Below, in pieces: positions 1 through 10,422 of a DNA stretch of 64,000 bases. The notes under the pieces are model-generated. The model ran no database searches. It was not told the DNA's origin and saw only the letters and a list, made by a program, of their open reading frames with translations. Position numbers and translations under genes: made by a program. Every line of letters begins with the position of its first letter. The stretch's first letter is position 1. Source of the stretch: Clavulina sp. PMI_390 (Eukaryota > Basidiomycota > Agaricomycetes > Cantharellales > Hydnaceae); the NCBI GenBank assembly GCA_015039315.1, contig WIDE01000004.1:735815-799814 (forward strand). Direction: 5' to 3'.

Positions 1-161
1 ATTTCAGCATAGTGCGCATGTCCTTGGCAGAAGACGCACGCATTGTAGTTGTTGGACTCGAAGGAGAGGACTTCTCGCGACGCAGACAGAGCAGTGTCAA
101 AGTCTTTCTTGCCGATGGCTTCTCGAGCCGCCTTAAGTTTGCCCTTTACGAATGCTGCCAT
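1..161 (-). CDS. Ski3-like TPR protein, 5' end only (partial)
   Basis: Only the first coding exon is in the window. It starts at the ATG at 161 and reads MAAFVKGKLKAAREAIGKKD, then a second helix ending in NNYNA. This pair of helices resembles the N-terminal TPR of the superkiller protein Ski3/TTC37, which scaffolds the cytoplasmic SKI complex feeding mRNA to the exosome. A good splice donor (GTGCGT on the minus strand) lies at 39-34, so the coding exon is probably 40-161 and 1-39 is intron. The rest of the gene lies off the left edge. Other TPR proteins can start similarly, so the assignment is moderate. Confidence 0.55.
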   Translation of the reverse strand, partial: MAAFVKGKLKAAREAIGKKDFDTALSASREVLSFESNNYNACVFCQGHAHYAE

Positions 162-1175
162 GGAATGTGGCTAGGTAGCATTCGCTGAGCTTATAAGAAT
201 GAGCCTGAATCGCGATCGAGGTGAGTGATCATGTTCGCGTGACGGCCACACAATCAGTTCAGAAAGCTAGTCCATTGCATATACTGCAGTGAGAGTCATT
301 TATCACAGTAATGGCAGCGTTGAAGCCCTCTGGCGCAACAAAATGAATATGCATTGATTGCGATGGCTGGAAGACATCCCGTCATTGATCAGTGTATGAA
401 CAAAAATATTACAAAAATATCTATATCTAGCCTAATGAAGGAGCCCGGTATCTACTACCACAGATGTTGCAGCCGCTCAGTACTCGACAGAACACAGAGT
501 ACAATGCCATGAAGGCATTGTTGAACCGTCAAGCGTGGAGGGGTGACAATCCAGTTGGAATTTCTCTTCCACCGGCAAGTTAAGAAGCGTGAGCCACTGA
601 AAGGCGAAGCCTCTAGGCATGCTAGTGGGGGATAGAGGGAAGGAAACGGAACGGACAGGGTGCAAGAATGAAATGTTCGTTGAACGGGGGGATGTAGCAC
701 AATAGGCTCAAGACGTCATGTAGGAAATAATGGGGGTTATATTTTTGGAGTTCGGATAGTACAGTTAAGACTTGGCCCTATGCTGAGGCCTCAAAAACTA
801 ACAAGACCTGGGTACGAGGAGTCTGGTGTTGGGGTGGGATGCTGAAAATCACGAAATTGTCCTGTATTTATACTCCCGGGGTCATGTGATATTTGAGCTT
901 GAACATGTCGTCGTCGTCGTCGTTGAGGGCATTGAGGAGACCGATACCATAATAAACGGTATAGATCCAAGCAGGATGCGTGTTATAGAGGTGCTTTGAC
1001 AACCTCCAACATGGGTTGTCTTCTGATACAGCTCTTGCTAAGCGCTGGGTCATGTGACCGTTGAGTGTGACCCTCGTTTACAGTTCTTCTTGGTTGGCCT
1101 TTCCCAGTCTATCCTAGTCAATCCGTCGACAAACCCAGCGTCGACAACACTAAGGGCGACAACAGCACAGACAAT
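162..1175. other. Divergent intergenic region, Ski3-like / RPS8
   Basis: About 1 kb between two divergent genes. Open frames here are short and resemble no family. It should contain both promoters; no clear TATA box was picked out. A small GTC/GAC triplet run lies near 907-922. Confidence 0.5.
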
Positions 1176-2105
1176 ATGGGTGAAAATCTATCGTTTATGA
1201 TGCAGAATGGGCCCATTCTGACCATGTTTTCTGGCTACGTTTTTTTCCCGAATTTTGTCGATTATGATCGTATTCAGGTATCACTCGCTCCTCGCGGCAC
1301 AAGCGATCCGCCTCTGGTGCTCAGCGCGCCCACTACCGCAAAAAGAGAAAGTTCGAGCTCGGTCGCCAGCCCGCCAACACCAAGCTTGGTGCCAAGCGTA
1401 TCCACAGCGTCCGCACTCGCGGTGGTAACGTCAAGTACCGTGCTCTCCGTCTCGAATCTGGCAACTTTGCATGGGCTTCTGAGCATGTTACTCGCAAGAC
1501 CCGTATCATTGGTGTCGTGAGTATCATTATACTGGAGAAATTAGGCTGGGGATAATGGTGGACTGAGTCGTGGCTCGATCGATTTCCGATAGGTGTACAA
1601 TGCCTCCAACAACGAGCTGGTCCGAACAAACACTCTTGTGAAGAGTGCTATCATCCAGGTCGATGCTACCCCCTTCCGCCAGTGGTACGAGACTCATGTG
1701 AGTTGCTCTGTCCTAATGCTCGATCTTCATTGCAAATGACACTGATATATCCGCGCCTTTGATGCAGTATGCTCAACCTGTGTCCAAGAAGGGCGCAAAG
1801 GCCGCTCCTGCCGAGGGTGCTGAGGAGAAGAAGCTCTCCAACCACGCTCAGCGCAGCCTTGATGTGAAGAAGAAGGATGCCAAGATCGATCCCCTGCTGG
1901 ATGGTCAGTTCGCTGCTGGTCGTCTGTATGCTTCCATCTCCAGCCGACCTGGCCAGTCTGGTCGTGCTGATGGGTACATCCTGGAGGGCAAGGAGCTCGA
2001 GGTACGCCCAGTGTCGTTATACTGGTTGGATTGATTCTTACCACCACACTCTTTTAGTTCTACCTCCGCAAGCTTCGCACTGGCAAGCAAAAGCACGCTC
2101 AGTAA
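1176..2105 (+). CDS. RPS8: 40S ribosomal protein S8 (eS8)
   Basis: Structural protein of the small ribosomal subunit. Five coding exons: 1176-1179, 1278-1516, 1593-1697, 1768-2001 and 2058-2105. They sum to 630 nt, or 209 residues, the usual eS8 size. The first coding exon is only ATGG, and its intron begins GTGAAA. The joined start reads [20 protein letters not shown], matching the conserved eS8 N-terminus; [13 protein letters not shown] and [17 protein letters not shown] are also eS8 signatures. The C-terminus is basic ([12 protein letters not shown]). Because the first exon is so short, the start can only be found by splicing. Confidence 0.97.
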
Positions 2106-2670
2106 ATTTGCTGGGTCTGTATATTCGATGGGGGGAGAGATTGGGCGGGTGTGGTTGCCGCGTTCTCTACTGCAATTTTTTCGTTTTTGCTCTCCTTTCA
2201 TCCTTGTTCCATTCTCGATGCGTCACTTCACACCACACACACCACACTCCTGTCGCATACTATGGCCATTGTTTTGCTAGCAACATATGATATGATATGC
2301 GTCGAACCGCTCGTACCTTATGCCCGAGCCCGATCTTTTTGCGTTTTGATGGGACCGGTGCCTCGATGGGCTTGGATGTTGCGACCAAGGGGGATCTCCT
2401 GCCCAACAAGGAAATGTGCCACGTGACCACAAAATAATCGGACGTGTTGTTCGAGTCGCTCACTTGTTCGGCAACTGGTGGTCTCTTGTTGCCCCTGGAG
2501 TGTGCCTCTCTTTCTCGCGTACCACCTAGCGTCAAACCGCCTTCCACCCCCCTCGTTTGCTCGTTAACGCCCGCTCATTGCGCGTGAGCGTTCAAAGACG
2601 GCCTGCCACCTAAGAAGCCCGTGTTGAGCGCCCGAAAAACGCGGCGGTCTCTGCTCCCAGCCACCGCAAT
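2106..2670. other. Intergenic region RPS8 / SET9
   Basis: Contains the RPS8 3' UTR and the SET9 promoter. It has pyrimidine-rich stretches and no convincing ORF. Confidence 0.5.
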
Positions 2671-5600
2671 ATGGCACCGCGCTCTCCTCCTCAACCGACG
2701 CGACAACCCGCCCAACCCATCCCGTGGAAGTTTTTCAACAGTTACGCGTCCGCAAAGGACTTGGAGGATTATGATGATTTCCTCAGGTCTGCTATTCTCT
2801 CTCGCTTTTGACTACCCCCGCAGGTGGAGCCTTGGGAACTCACCCAGACCCCGTACCTGCTTGCTACACCAACCTTTCCTAGCCATGTCCTATTGGACAG
2901 TGTCGGCACAAAGACGCCATTCGGTGTCCACCACATGCGCCAACGAGGCCGATTCCCCGCTCATGATGCCAGCGGAGTGCTCAATATCATTCGCAAGGTA
3001 ACTGCATTGGACCATCTTCAATGGTGCAGCCAAGGTTACAGCGCACTGACCACCACATCCATTTCAAACACATCACCCTCACACAGAGAATACTCCGCAA
3101 ACGCGATCGGGATGGGAGGGAATCGTGTATCAAAGCAACTAATGCGTTCTTAGAGTGCGTGCGCGTTTCAATCCCCCCTGCACGACGTCAGACGACCACT
3201 ACTAAACTCAGTTACCTCCTACTTCCGGCCTCTCGGGCTCGTTATCTCACTTCCCCTCCTTTGCAATTCCCCGTTATCGCGCTGCAGGCTTCCCTTCGTC
3301 CGAAAGTTTCTCAAGGGAAAGTCTCAGGAGAAGATTGATGCATTTGCGACCCACGCGTACCGCTACTTCACCCTCTACATCCCATATGGCACAGTCGAGA
3401 TCGCCCACACCTCTCGATATACCTTCCGCACCCACAAGTCCGAGCTATGTGTGCTTGCTCTGGCCCCTATTACAGCTGGATCCTACATTACTCAGCTGGA
3501 GGGGACGATGGCGCGTCTCACTGCAGACGAGGATGCCGCGCTCAGCATGTCCAAGAATAACGGATACGAAGGCCGGAAGGACTTTAGTGTCGTGCAACTG
3601 GCTGGTTCCAATCAGAATATGATGTTCCTGGGCCCGGCCCGATTTGTGAACGTGAGTGTCTTGATCGTCCCCCCCGCGTGTGTCCGCGTCAATTCCAACG
3701 GTTTCCATGTAGCACGACTGCCAGCCAAACGCGATGCTTGAACGAAAGGACAAGGTCATGCGTTTCAAGGCGCTGAAGAACATCAACGCGGCAGAAGAGA
3801 TTACTGCGTATTACGCTGATGACTACTGTGAGCATATTCTTGTCGAATTATCTGGCCAATATTCCTCATCCCTAATCCGTCTTATTGCTTCACATATCTA
3901 GTCGGGTCAGGTAATCGAGAATGTTTGTGCAAGACGTGCGAAGATCTTGGAAGAGGAGGCTGGGCCAGTCTCAAATCCATCACCACTCCTCAATCCGGCG
4001 GCCACAACAGCTCCGAATCATCGGGGACCAAGCGACGTCAACTCTCTGATCGTTCCCTCCAAATCGACACTGATTCTGAGGATATGTCGGCTGCTCATGC
4101 CGGCAGCGGGGAGGAGGATCATTCTCCATCTGCAAAGGTACGTCATAGGCCAGTTGCTACAGCCAGCGGGGATTGATTGAAGTTCTCACCCTTTTTTTCA
4201 GCGAAAGGGGAGAAATGCAGCACAGCTGATTAGCTCAGATGACGATGATGATGCACCCAAAGCGGAATCCAGCAAGGTACCACGAGTTGGTTGCTTGTCA
4301 AGAGACAAATTAGCTGATTTCCCATCGGATTACTAGGATGGTGCCCGTTCTGCGAGGTCCCAGGCGCGAGGACCCCAGGGAAAATTCAAACGTAAAGAAA
4401 GCCAACCCTCTACCCCGATCAAGGAAGAACCTTCGTCTTCCCGCCTGATTCGCTCCGCACCCAGACGAGTGACTGCAGACTCACCAACTCCAATCTCCGC
4501 CCCCAGCACAGTTTCCCGAGGTCTCTCATTCACGGGCCTAAAGAACGCGCTTGCCAACCTTGTCTTCTCTGGGGCAGCCGACAAATCAGTGCCTTCACCC
4601 TCTGAAGAATCAAGTGTGCGCGCTGGCAAGCGTAAGCGCGAATCTACTCCCGAGCCCAGCCCCTCGTCCCGAAGGGCTGCCGATGCCACGCTTTCAACTA
4701 GCCGTGCATCCAAGCGTCGCTCGCAGGCACCTCAGTCATCTGCTGGATCTGACGGTGACGAATCTGGAGGTGACGATGGCAGTGACGAATCTGATGATGA
4801 AGATGACGCCCCTCGCCGAGTTTTACGACCTCGCCTCACACAAACTGCCTCTAGTTCAACCTCGCAGGCACCCCAATCGAATCACATCTCTCCCACTGCC
4901 CCCCACATCCGGTCTCTGAATGCTCTCAAGCTCCAGACGCAGCGGAAGAAACCTCAGTGGAAGGGCTGGATCTCCCTGCCGAATGGGTCATGCGATAACT
5001 GTTATGGTATTCACGAAGAATTGAAGGACTGCGAGCCTGAGCCCGACCAGCTTCTAATCTGCCAACGGTATGTGTTCTCTCGAAACGCTTCACATAGCTT
5101 TATTCGCTCAATGCTTGCATATCCAGTTGCACACGACATTTTAATGTATATGGAGAGAAGTGGCCTGGACGCAGCAAAGAAGTCTTCACTGATCTCAGCT
5201 CCACATCATCCGACGATGAGTCAAGTGATTCCAACGGCTCTTCGAGCGGCGAATCCGAGCAAGCAGTCACCTTTAGGTCCTCGCGCCTGTTGAAGCGAGC
5301 TCTCGCCGAGAAGGCAAAGGCCAAGGCCGAGGGGAGAGCAAACACGCTTAGTGTTGCGACTGCCTCCACGCGCCAAGCCATGCTGGATGATCGCGCGAGG
5401 AAGGCAAATGCGCGTAAACGTGCAAAGGCGGCCGCTCTTGAACAATCTCGCTCGATCTCCGCTAGCGAAGACAATTCGCGACAGAGTCCTAGTCCAGCAC
5501 CTCCCTCAAAGGTTGCTGCTCCTCGAAAGTCTGCTGTCGTCGCGGTTTCGTCCGTGTCAAAGACGAACCAGAAGATCACGATTTCCAAAGGCCGTGTCTC

Positions 5601-6981
5601 GGTGGCGAGTACGACCGTCACTGTTTCGGCCGCTGCTGCTGCTGCTACGATCCGCGGCCGCAAATCTGTGGGCGGAACAAGCGCATCTGGCACACCTGGC
5701 AAGAGCGGCGGTCGCGAGAATACGCGTGCTATGCGTGCCGAGGCTCGCCGCATCGCCAGGGACAATCCCGATCTTGACATCGAAGATGCGAAGCGGGCTG
5801 CAGCGGCAGGCGTCATGCGAAGCGGCCGCACCCGCGGGGTTGAGAAAGAGGAGAAAATGCCTGTCACTGGTCCTCCGATTGCCACCATCTCGAAACGGAA
5901 GCGGGCCGCATCTACCTCTGAGGAGGATGAGGACACAAAGAAGCGGCCAAGGGGCAGACCGCGGAAGCACCCGTACGCCGACGACGACGATGAGGATGGC
6001 GAGGAGGATGAAGATGAGGACCTAGATGCTTCGGTTGATGTTACTGCTCGGAGCACTGGGAAGGCCTCTGCTACGTCCACTCCGACTGTCCGTTTGACTG
6101 TGAAGCGGAACGGGAAGCCTTTGTACGGCGCTGCCAAAGCGTCAGCTGCGAAGAAGGCTGCAATGGCCGCTCTGGCCGCTACCTCCACCCCCGAGAGCAA
6201 GAAGCCTAAACTAGAGTTTACGACGCGCAGTGGGGGTCGCTGGGGAGCCCAAAGCCCAGACCGCAGCAGTAGCCCAGCCGGTAGCCACTCATCTGCGCGA
6301 TCATCAAGGTCTGATACTCGAGGCGCAGAGGAAGATGCAGATGGTGAAGATGACAACGAGAAAGAGGGTGGTTCGCCTAGCACGATGCGCGTCCAGGCGT
6401 TCAGCTTGAAGCCCAGTCCCGCCGTCTATGCGTACAAGAGGCAGCAGGTTCTGTCCGAACAGGCGCCTGATCAGCTCCGGTACTCATTACCTGAATCTAC
6501 TGGGAGCACTCCCGCTCCTCCTACGGTCGTAGAAGAAGGATCGTCCCCGGCTGGCCGCCCCCAAATGGAGGATGTGTTTACTTCAGATGGCAGCACAGAC
6601 AGTGCCAAACTCGTGCAGGCTCAGCTTGAATCTGGCCTCGCCGAGGACGGAGAAGAGGTGGTGCAGTTGGAAATCACTCAGATAACTACTGATTCCTCTA
6701 CGTTCACCCTGACGATAGATCCTGCAGAGGTAGAAACGACGGTGACGGCGAGTGGAAGTGAATCCCCTAATTCTCGCGATACCCCTCTTGGCACCTCCGT
6801 GCCACCGTCCATTTCGTCTGCTTCCACTGCCCCATCATCCAAGTCGGCGGGCACTCCCAAACTTTTGGAAGATGCACTGACTTCGGCCACTTCCCCTGTT
6901 ATGTCCCTTGCAGCGCGAGCGAACAGCAATCCCCGAACCTACCAAACCTCCCTATCGGCGCGGAAGCGGGATGGCTTCTAA
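2671..6981 (+). CDS. SET9: Histone H4-K20 methyltransferase, SET9/Suv4-20 family
   Basis: Predicted nuclear enzyme that methylates histone H4 lysine 20. Nine exons: 2671-2786, 2883-2997, 3087-3154, 3288-3651, 3713-3827, 3902-4137, 4202-4276, 4337-5067 and 5127-6981 (3675 nt, 1224 residues). The N-terminal helical part reads DDFLSHVLLDSVG. The SET core has FLGPARFVNHDCQPNA (about 212-227), then EEITAYYADDYFG and the post-SET cysteines ECLCKTC (about 260-270). These are Suv4-20 hallmarks. The remaining roughly 900 residues are mostly disordered and rich in acidic, basic and Ser tracts. One ordered patch near 565-620 has CDNC, a further Cys, and CQRC before a HFNVYGEKWPGR-like stretch, probably binding zinc. 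An RGRPRKHP AT-hook-like motif lies near 5951-5976. The tail is long for the family. Confidence 0.9.
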
Positions 6982-7704
6982 CGCTAGCATTGTTACAACC
7001 ATTATTTTTGCTTGAGGTAGCATGAAGAGACTTCTGGTTGAAAAGCAAAAAGACATTTTCATTTCCTGGACCCTGTCGTCGCCTACTATAGGACATTTTG
7101 CGATTCATTTTTCCCCTTTCGTCATGGACATTTTCATTTCTGTTGGCCGTTGGGTTGTGGCGCTAAGGCTCATTTCGCTCTGCGCACGATTTGCGGGTGC
7201 AGCGCGACTTGTGCTATCGATCACCTTTTCGGAGCCATCCCCGTGTTGTGTGCTATGGACCGTTGGCCATGCATGCCGTTTGCGATCAGAGGGACTTGTT
7301 TTCCGTGCTCTGCTCTGGGCTGGGCTGCATCCATTTCATTTCCCTTGTTCACGTTCATTCATTTTGATATTGTATTTGATCGTGTATCTTAGAGCGCTCA
7401 TTACCAGCGTTGGTTTAGCTGGTAGTAGCAGTAGTCGTTAGTGTAGTGATCTCAATCGTAGCCAAGGTATTATCTCCATCTCTTATGTATATTGTCTTGT
7501 GCCCAACCGATGTCTTGTTATGTCATGCACGTGTCAGGGCTCCAATCGAGAAGCTGGATCGCGTTCCAGATGCATATATAATATACAATTAGCTCAGTAG
7601 TACGTCCCAACCGGGCCAACTTGAAATCCCATTCCCCTCTCTCCCCCACCACCACTACCACCACCACCGCTTCTCTTCTCCTAACACCAGCAACGACCAC
7701 GACG
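6982..7704. other. Intergenic region SET9 / UGP1
   Basis: About 720 bases with T-rich and low-complexity sequence and no supported gene. A CCA/ACC triplet run (about 7650-7672) and a CAACGACCACGACG stretch immediately precede the UGP1 start, as a 5' leader. Confidence 0.5.
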
Positions 7705-9974
7705 ATGAGCGCAGATCTGCTGTCACCAGTCGGCTCCCTCAAGGCCCCCAGGGCCCGCGGTCACTCCGCGATGGTGCGTCGATCGTTTCAAGTTGGAGCC
7801 GCGAAAAACACCAAACGTCGCTCGACTCGCCCATGACACTAATGGTCTCTTGCTCGCTATTAACAGGACTTCAAGAACGCAACGACCGGCATCGCAGCCA
7901 AGGGGATGCGCAATGAGCTCAACTCACTTGTCAGCAAGGTCGAAGAGCCAAATGCCCACAGGGTTCGCCATCCTCCCCAGCCCGCTTTTCCCCAAAAAAT
8001 GTTTGCGCGACTGTAGCACTAACGGAGGGCGCTTGGTTTTCCAGCTTTTCGATGCAGAGATGCAAGGCTTCTTCTCTCTCTTTAACCGTTACCTGCATCA
8101 GCGGGCCAAGAACGAGAAATTGTGAGGATTTTCTTGCTACCCCTCATCGATCTTGCGCTCAACGCAATCAATTGACAATCGGATTTTGAATTTAGGGAGT
8201 GGGAGAAGGTCAAGTCGCCCTCGCCCGAGGAAGTTGTCGACTACAAGTCTCTGCCTGAGCCCAAGGATGCGTCCATCTTGGAAAAGGTGCGGGAACGCCG
8301 CCAGCGTCACTGATTGCCCGATTCGGTCGTGACCTCATCAACTCGTAATTTTTCTCTCTTTCTTTGCGATTCACCTAGGTCGCCGTCCTCAAGCTCAATG
8401 GTGGTCTTGGAACCAGCATGGGCATGTGCGTTGTCGTCTCCTCAAATGCTTGAGTGCGATTAGTCTGATAGTTGTCATCGTGTAGGGGTGGAGCTCCCAA
8501 GTCCGCCATCGAGGTCCGCGAAGGCATGACCTTCCTCGACCTCTCCGTACGACAGATCGAGCACCTCAATGAGGTCTACAAGGTCAACGTGCCTTTCATC
8601 CTGATGAACTCGTTCAACACCGACAACGATACCCAGCGCATCATCCAGAAGTACCAAAACCACAACATCAACGTGCGTGTATCTCCTGATGCAAATTTCA
8701 ATCCCCTTTAAGCGCACAGGAGGCTCAATTCCTTTTTTTTTTTTTTTTCATCTAGCTCGTTACCTTCAACCAGAGCCGATACCCTCGTGTGGGAAAGGAG
8801 AGCCTGCTGCCCATTCCCCGTACCCCCGATTCGCACAAGAGCGAGTGGTACCCTCCAGGACACGGCGACCTGTTCGATGCCATCAACAACAGCGGTCTGC
8901 TCGACAAGCTTATCGCTGCCGGCAAGGAGTATATCTTCGTCTCCAACGTCGATAACTTGGGTGCCGATGTCGATCTCAAGATCCTCGAGCATCTCGTTCA
9001 GAGCCAGGCAGACTTCCTCATGGAGCTGACTGACAAGACCAAGGCTGATGTGAAGGGTGGTACCATTGTCAACTACCAAGGGCAGGTCCGTTTGCTCGAA
9101 ATTGCCCAGGTCCCCAGCGAGCATGTGGAGGACTTCAAGTCGGTTCGCAAGTTTGCGTACTTCAACACCAACTCGGTCTACATTTCGTTACCAGTACGTT
9201 TGTTCTTCACTATCGAACATAAACGAGAGCACCTAGTCCATATTTTTCGATCTCATAGGCCCTCAAGAACATCATGACCAACGGTGGTATGGAACTTGAC
9301 ATCATCGTGAACCCCAAGGTTGCCGATGACGGCACTGCTGTCATCCAGCTCGAGACGGCCGTCGGTGCTGCGATCAAGCACTTCAAAAACGCCCACGGAA
9401 TCAACGTCCCTCGTTCCCGCTTCCTGCCCGTATGTGGTTTGCTGCCATTATTAATATCCGACCTCCAATACTGATTCGTCCTGCATTTGATAGGTCAAGG
9501 CCACCTCTGATCTGCTCCTTATCACCTCTGACCTTTACTCCCTGCAACACGGCAAGCTCATCATGAGCCAGGACCGTATGTTCAACCAGACACCTGTCAT
9601 CAAGCTCGGTGACAGCTTCAAGAAGATTGCCAACTTCCAGAAGCGTTTCCGTACGATTCCCAACATTGTCGAGTTGGACCACTTGACTGTTTCGGTATGT
9701 TCTGCGTCTGTATTGTTATCCGTCGTGATGAGATGCTGAGATGTACGATGTCCTCTCTAGGGTGACGTCTGGTTCGGCCGCAACATTACCCTCCGAGGGA
9801 CCGTCATTATTGTCGCCAACGAGGGCTCGCGTATCGACCTCCCTGATGGGTCCATTCTGGAGAACAGTGCGTGCCCCTTCATCTACATTGTCACAGTTGT
9901 CTCCGTTCACTGACGTTTGCCCTTGTGTGTATTCAGAGCTCGTCTCCGGCAACGTCTCTATCATCGACCACTAA
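7705..9974 (+). CDS. UGP1: UTP-glucose-1-phosphate uridylyltransferase
   Basis: Cytosolic enzyme joining UTP and glucose-1-phosphate into UDP-glucose, the donor for glucan, glycogen and trehalose synthesis. Eleven exons: 7705-7773, 7867-7962, 8045-8121, 8196-8286, 8379-8425, 8486-8672, 8756-9193, 9259-9429, 9494-9694, 9761-9866 and 9937-9974 (1521 nt, 506 residues, the usual eukaryotic size). The nucleotide-binding loop reads [20 protein letters not shown]. Other family blocks are [31 protein letters not shown] and [12 protein letters not shown]. The C-terminus carries the left-handed beta-helix repeats ([17 protein letters not shown]) used for oligomer formation. The intron before exon 7 has a run of sixteen T just ahead of its acceptor. 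Confidence 0.97.
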
Positions 9975-10422
9975 AAGCGCTGGCCTCCCGACTATCCCCA
10001 TAATATCCATATACTCTCCTTTCTGTTTATGTCTCCTTTTCTGTTTTCATTCTTGTTGTCAGCTTTTTGTTTTCCCAGTATGAGGATCGCGGATTAGATG
10101 GGGACTGCCGGTTGGTTGGTCTCGCGGTTGAAGTATTTTTTTGGAGATGTGCAAAGAAAGTTTTATACATATACGCGCCCGTGTACTCTGAGTAGCACTA
10201 CCTTGCAGTCACAATAGTTTGATCTTCTTTGTTCGCACACGCATATGCAATGTCAATCATAATGGCACTGTAGCAATGCCGTAAACACACAACAGACTAG
10301 CAGAAGCACGAAATGGTTCAATGTGGAAGCTATCATCCATCAGGAAATCATCATAAGTCATGAAAGATCGTGAAAAGAGTCATTGATGCCGCAATGATCC
10401 AGATGCATCACGAGGTAGTAGA
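9975..10422. other. Convergent intergenic region UGP1 / gelsolin-like gene
   Basis: 3' flanks of two convergent genes. No ORF or RNA gene seen. Confidence 0.5.

Noticed and set aside
1180..1277. Possible snoRNA in the first RPS8 intron (ATGATGC and CTGA boxes)
   Set aside because: The boxes are only about 20 bases apart with no terminal stem, so a box C/D snoRNA is not supported.
2787..2823. 37-nt intron in SET9 ending at the first CAG
   Set aside because: It throws the downstream SET9 sequence out of frame. The longer intron 2787-2882 gives DDFLSHVLLDSVG and keeps the phase.
5100..6383. 427-codon minus-strand frame
   Set aside because: It is the antisense shadow of the low-complexity SET9 tail; its Ser/Ala/Arg runs mirror the coding strand.
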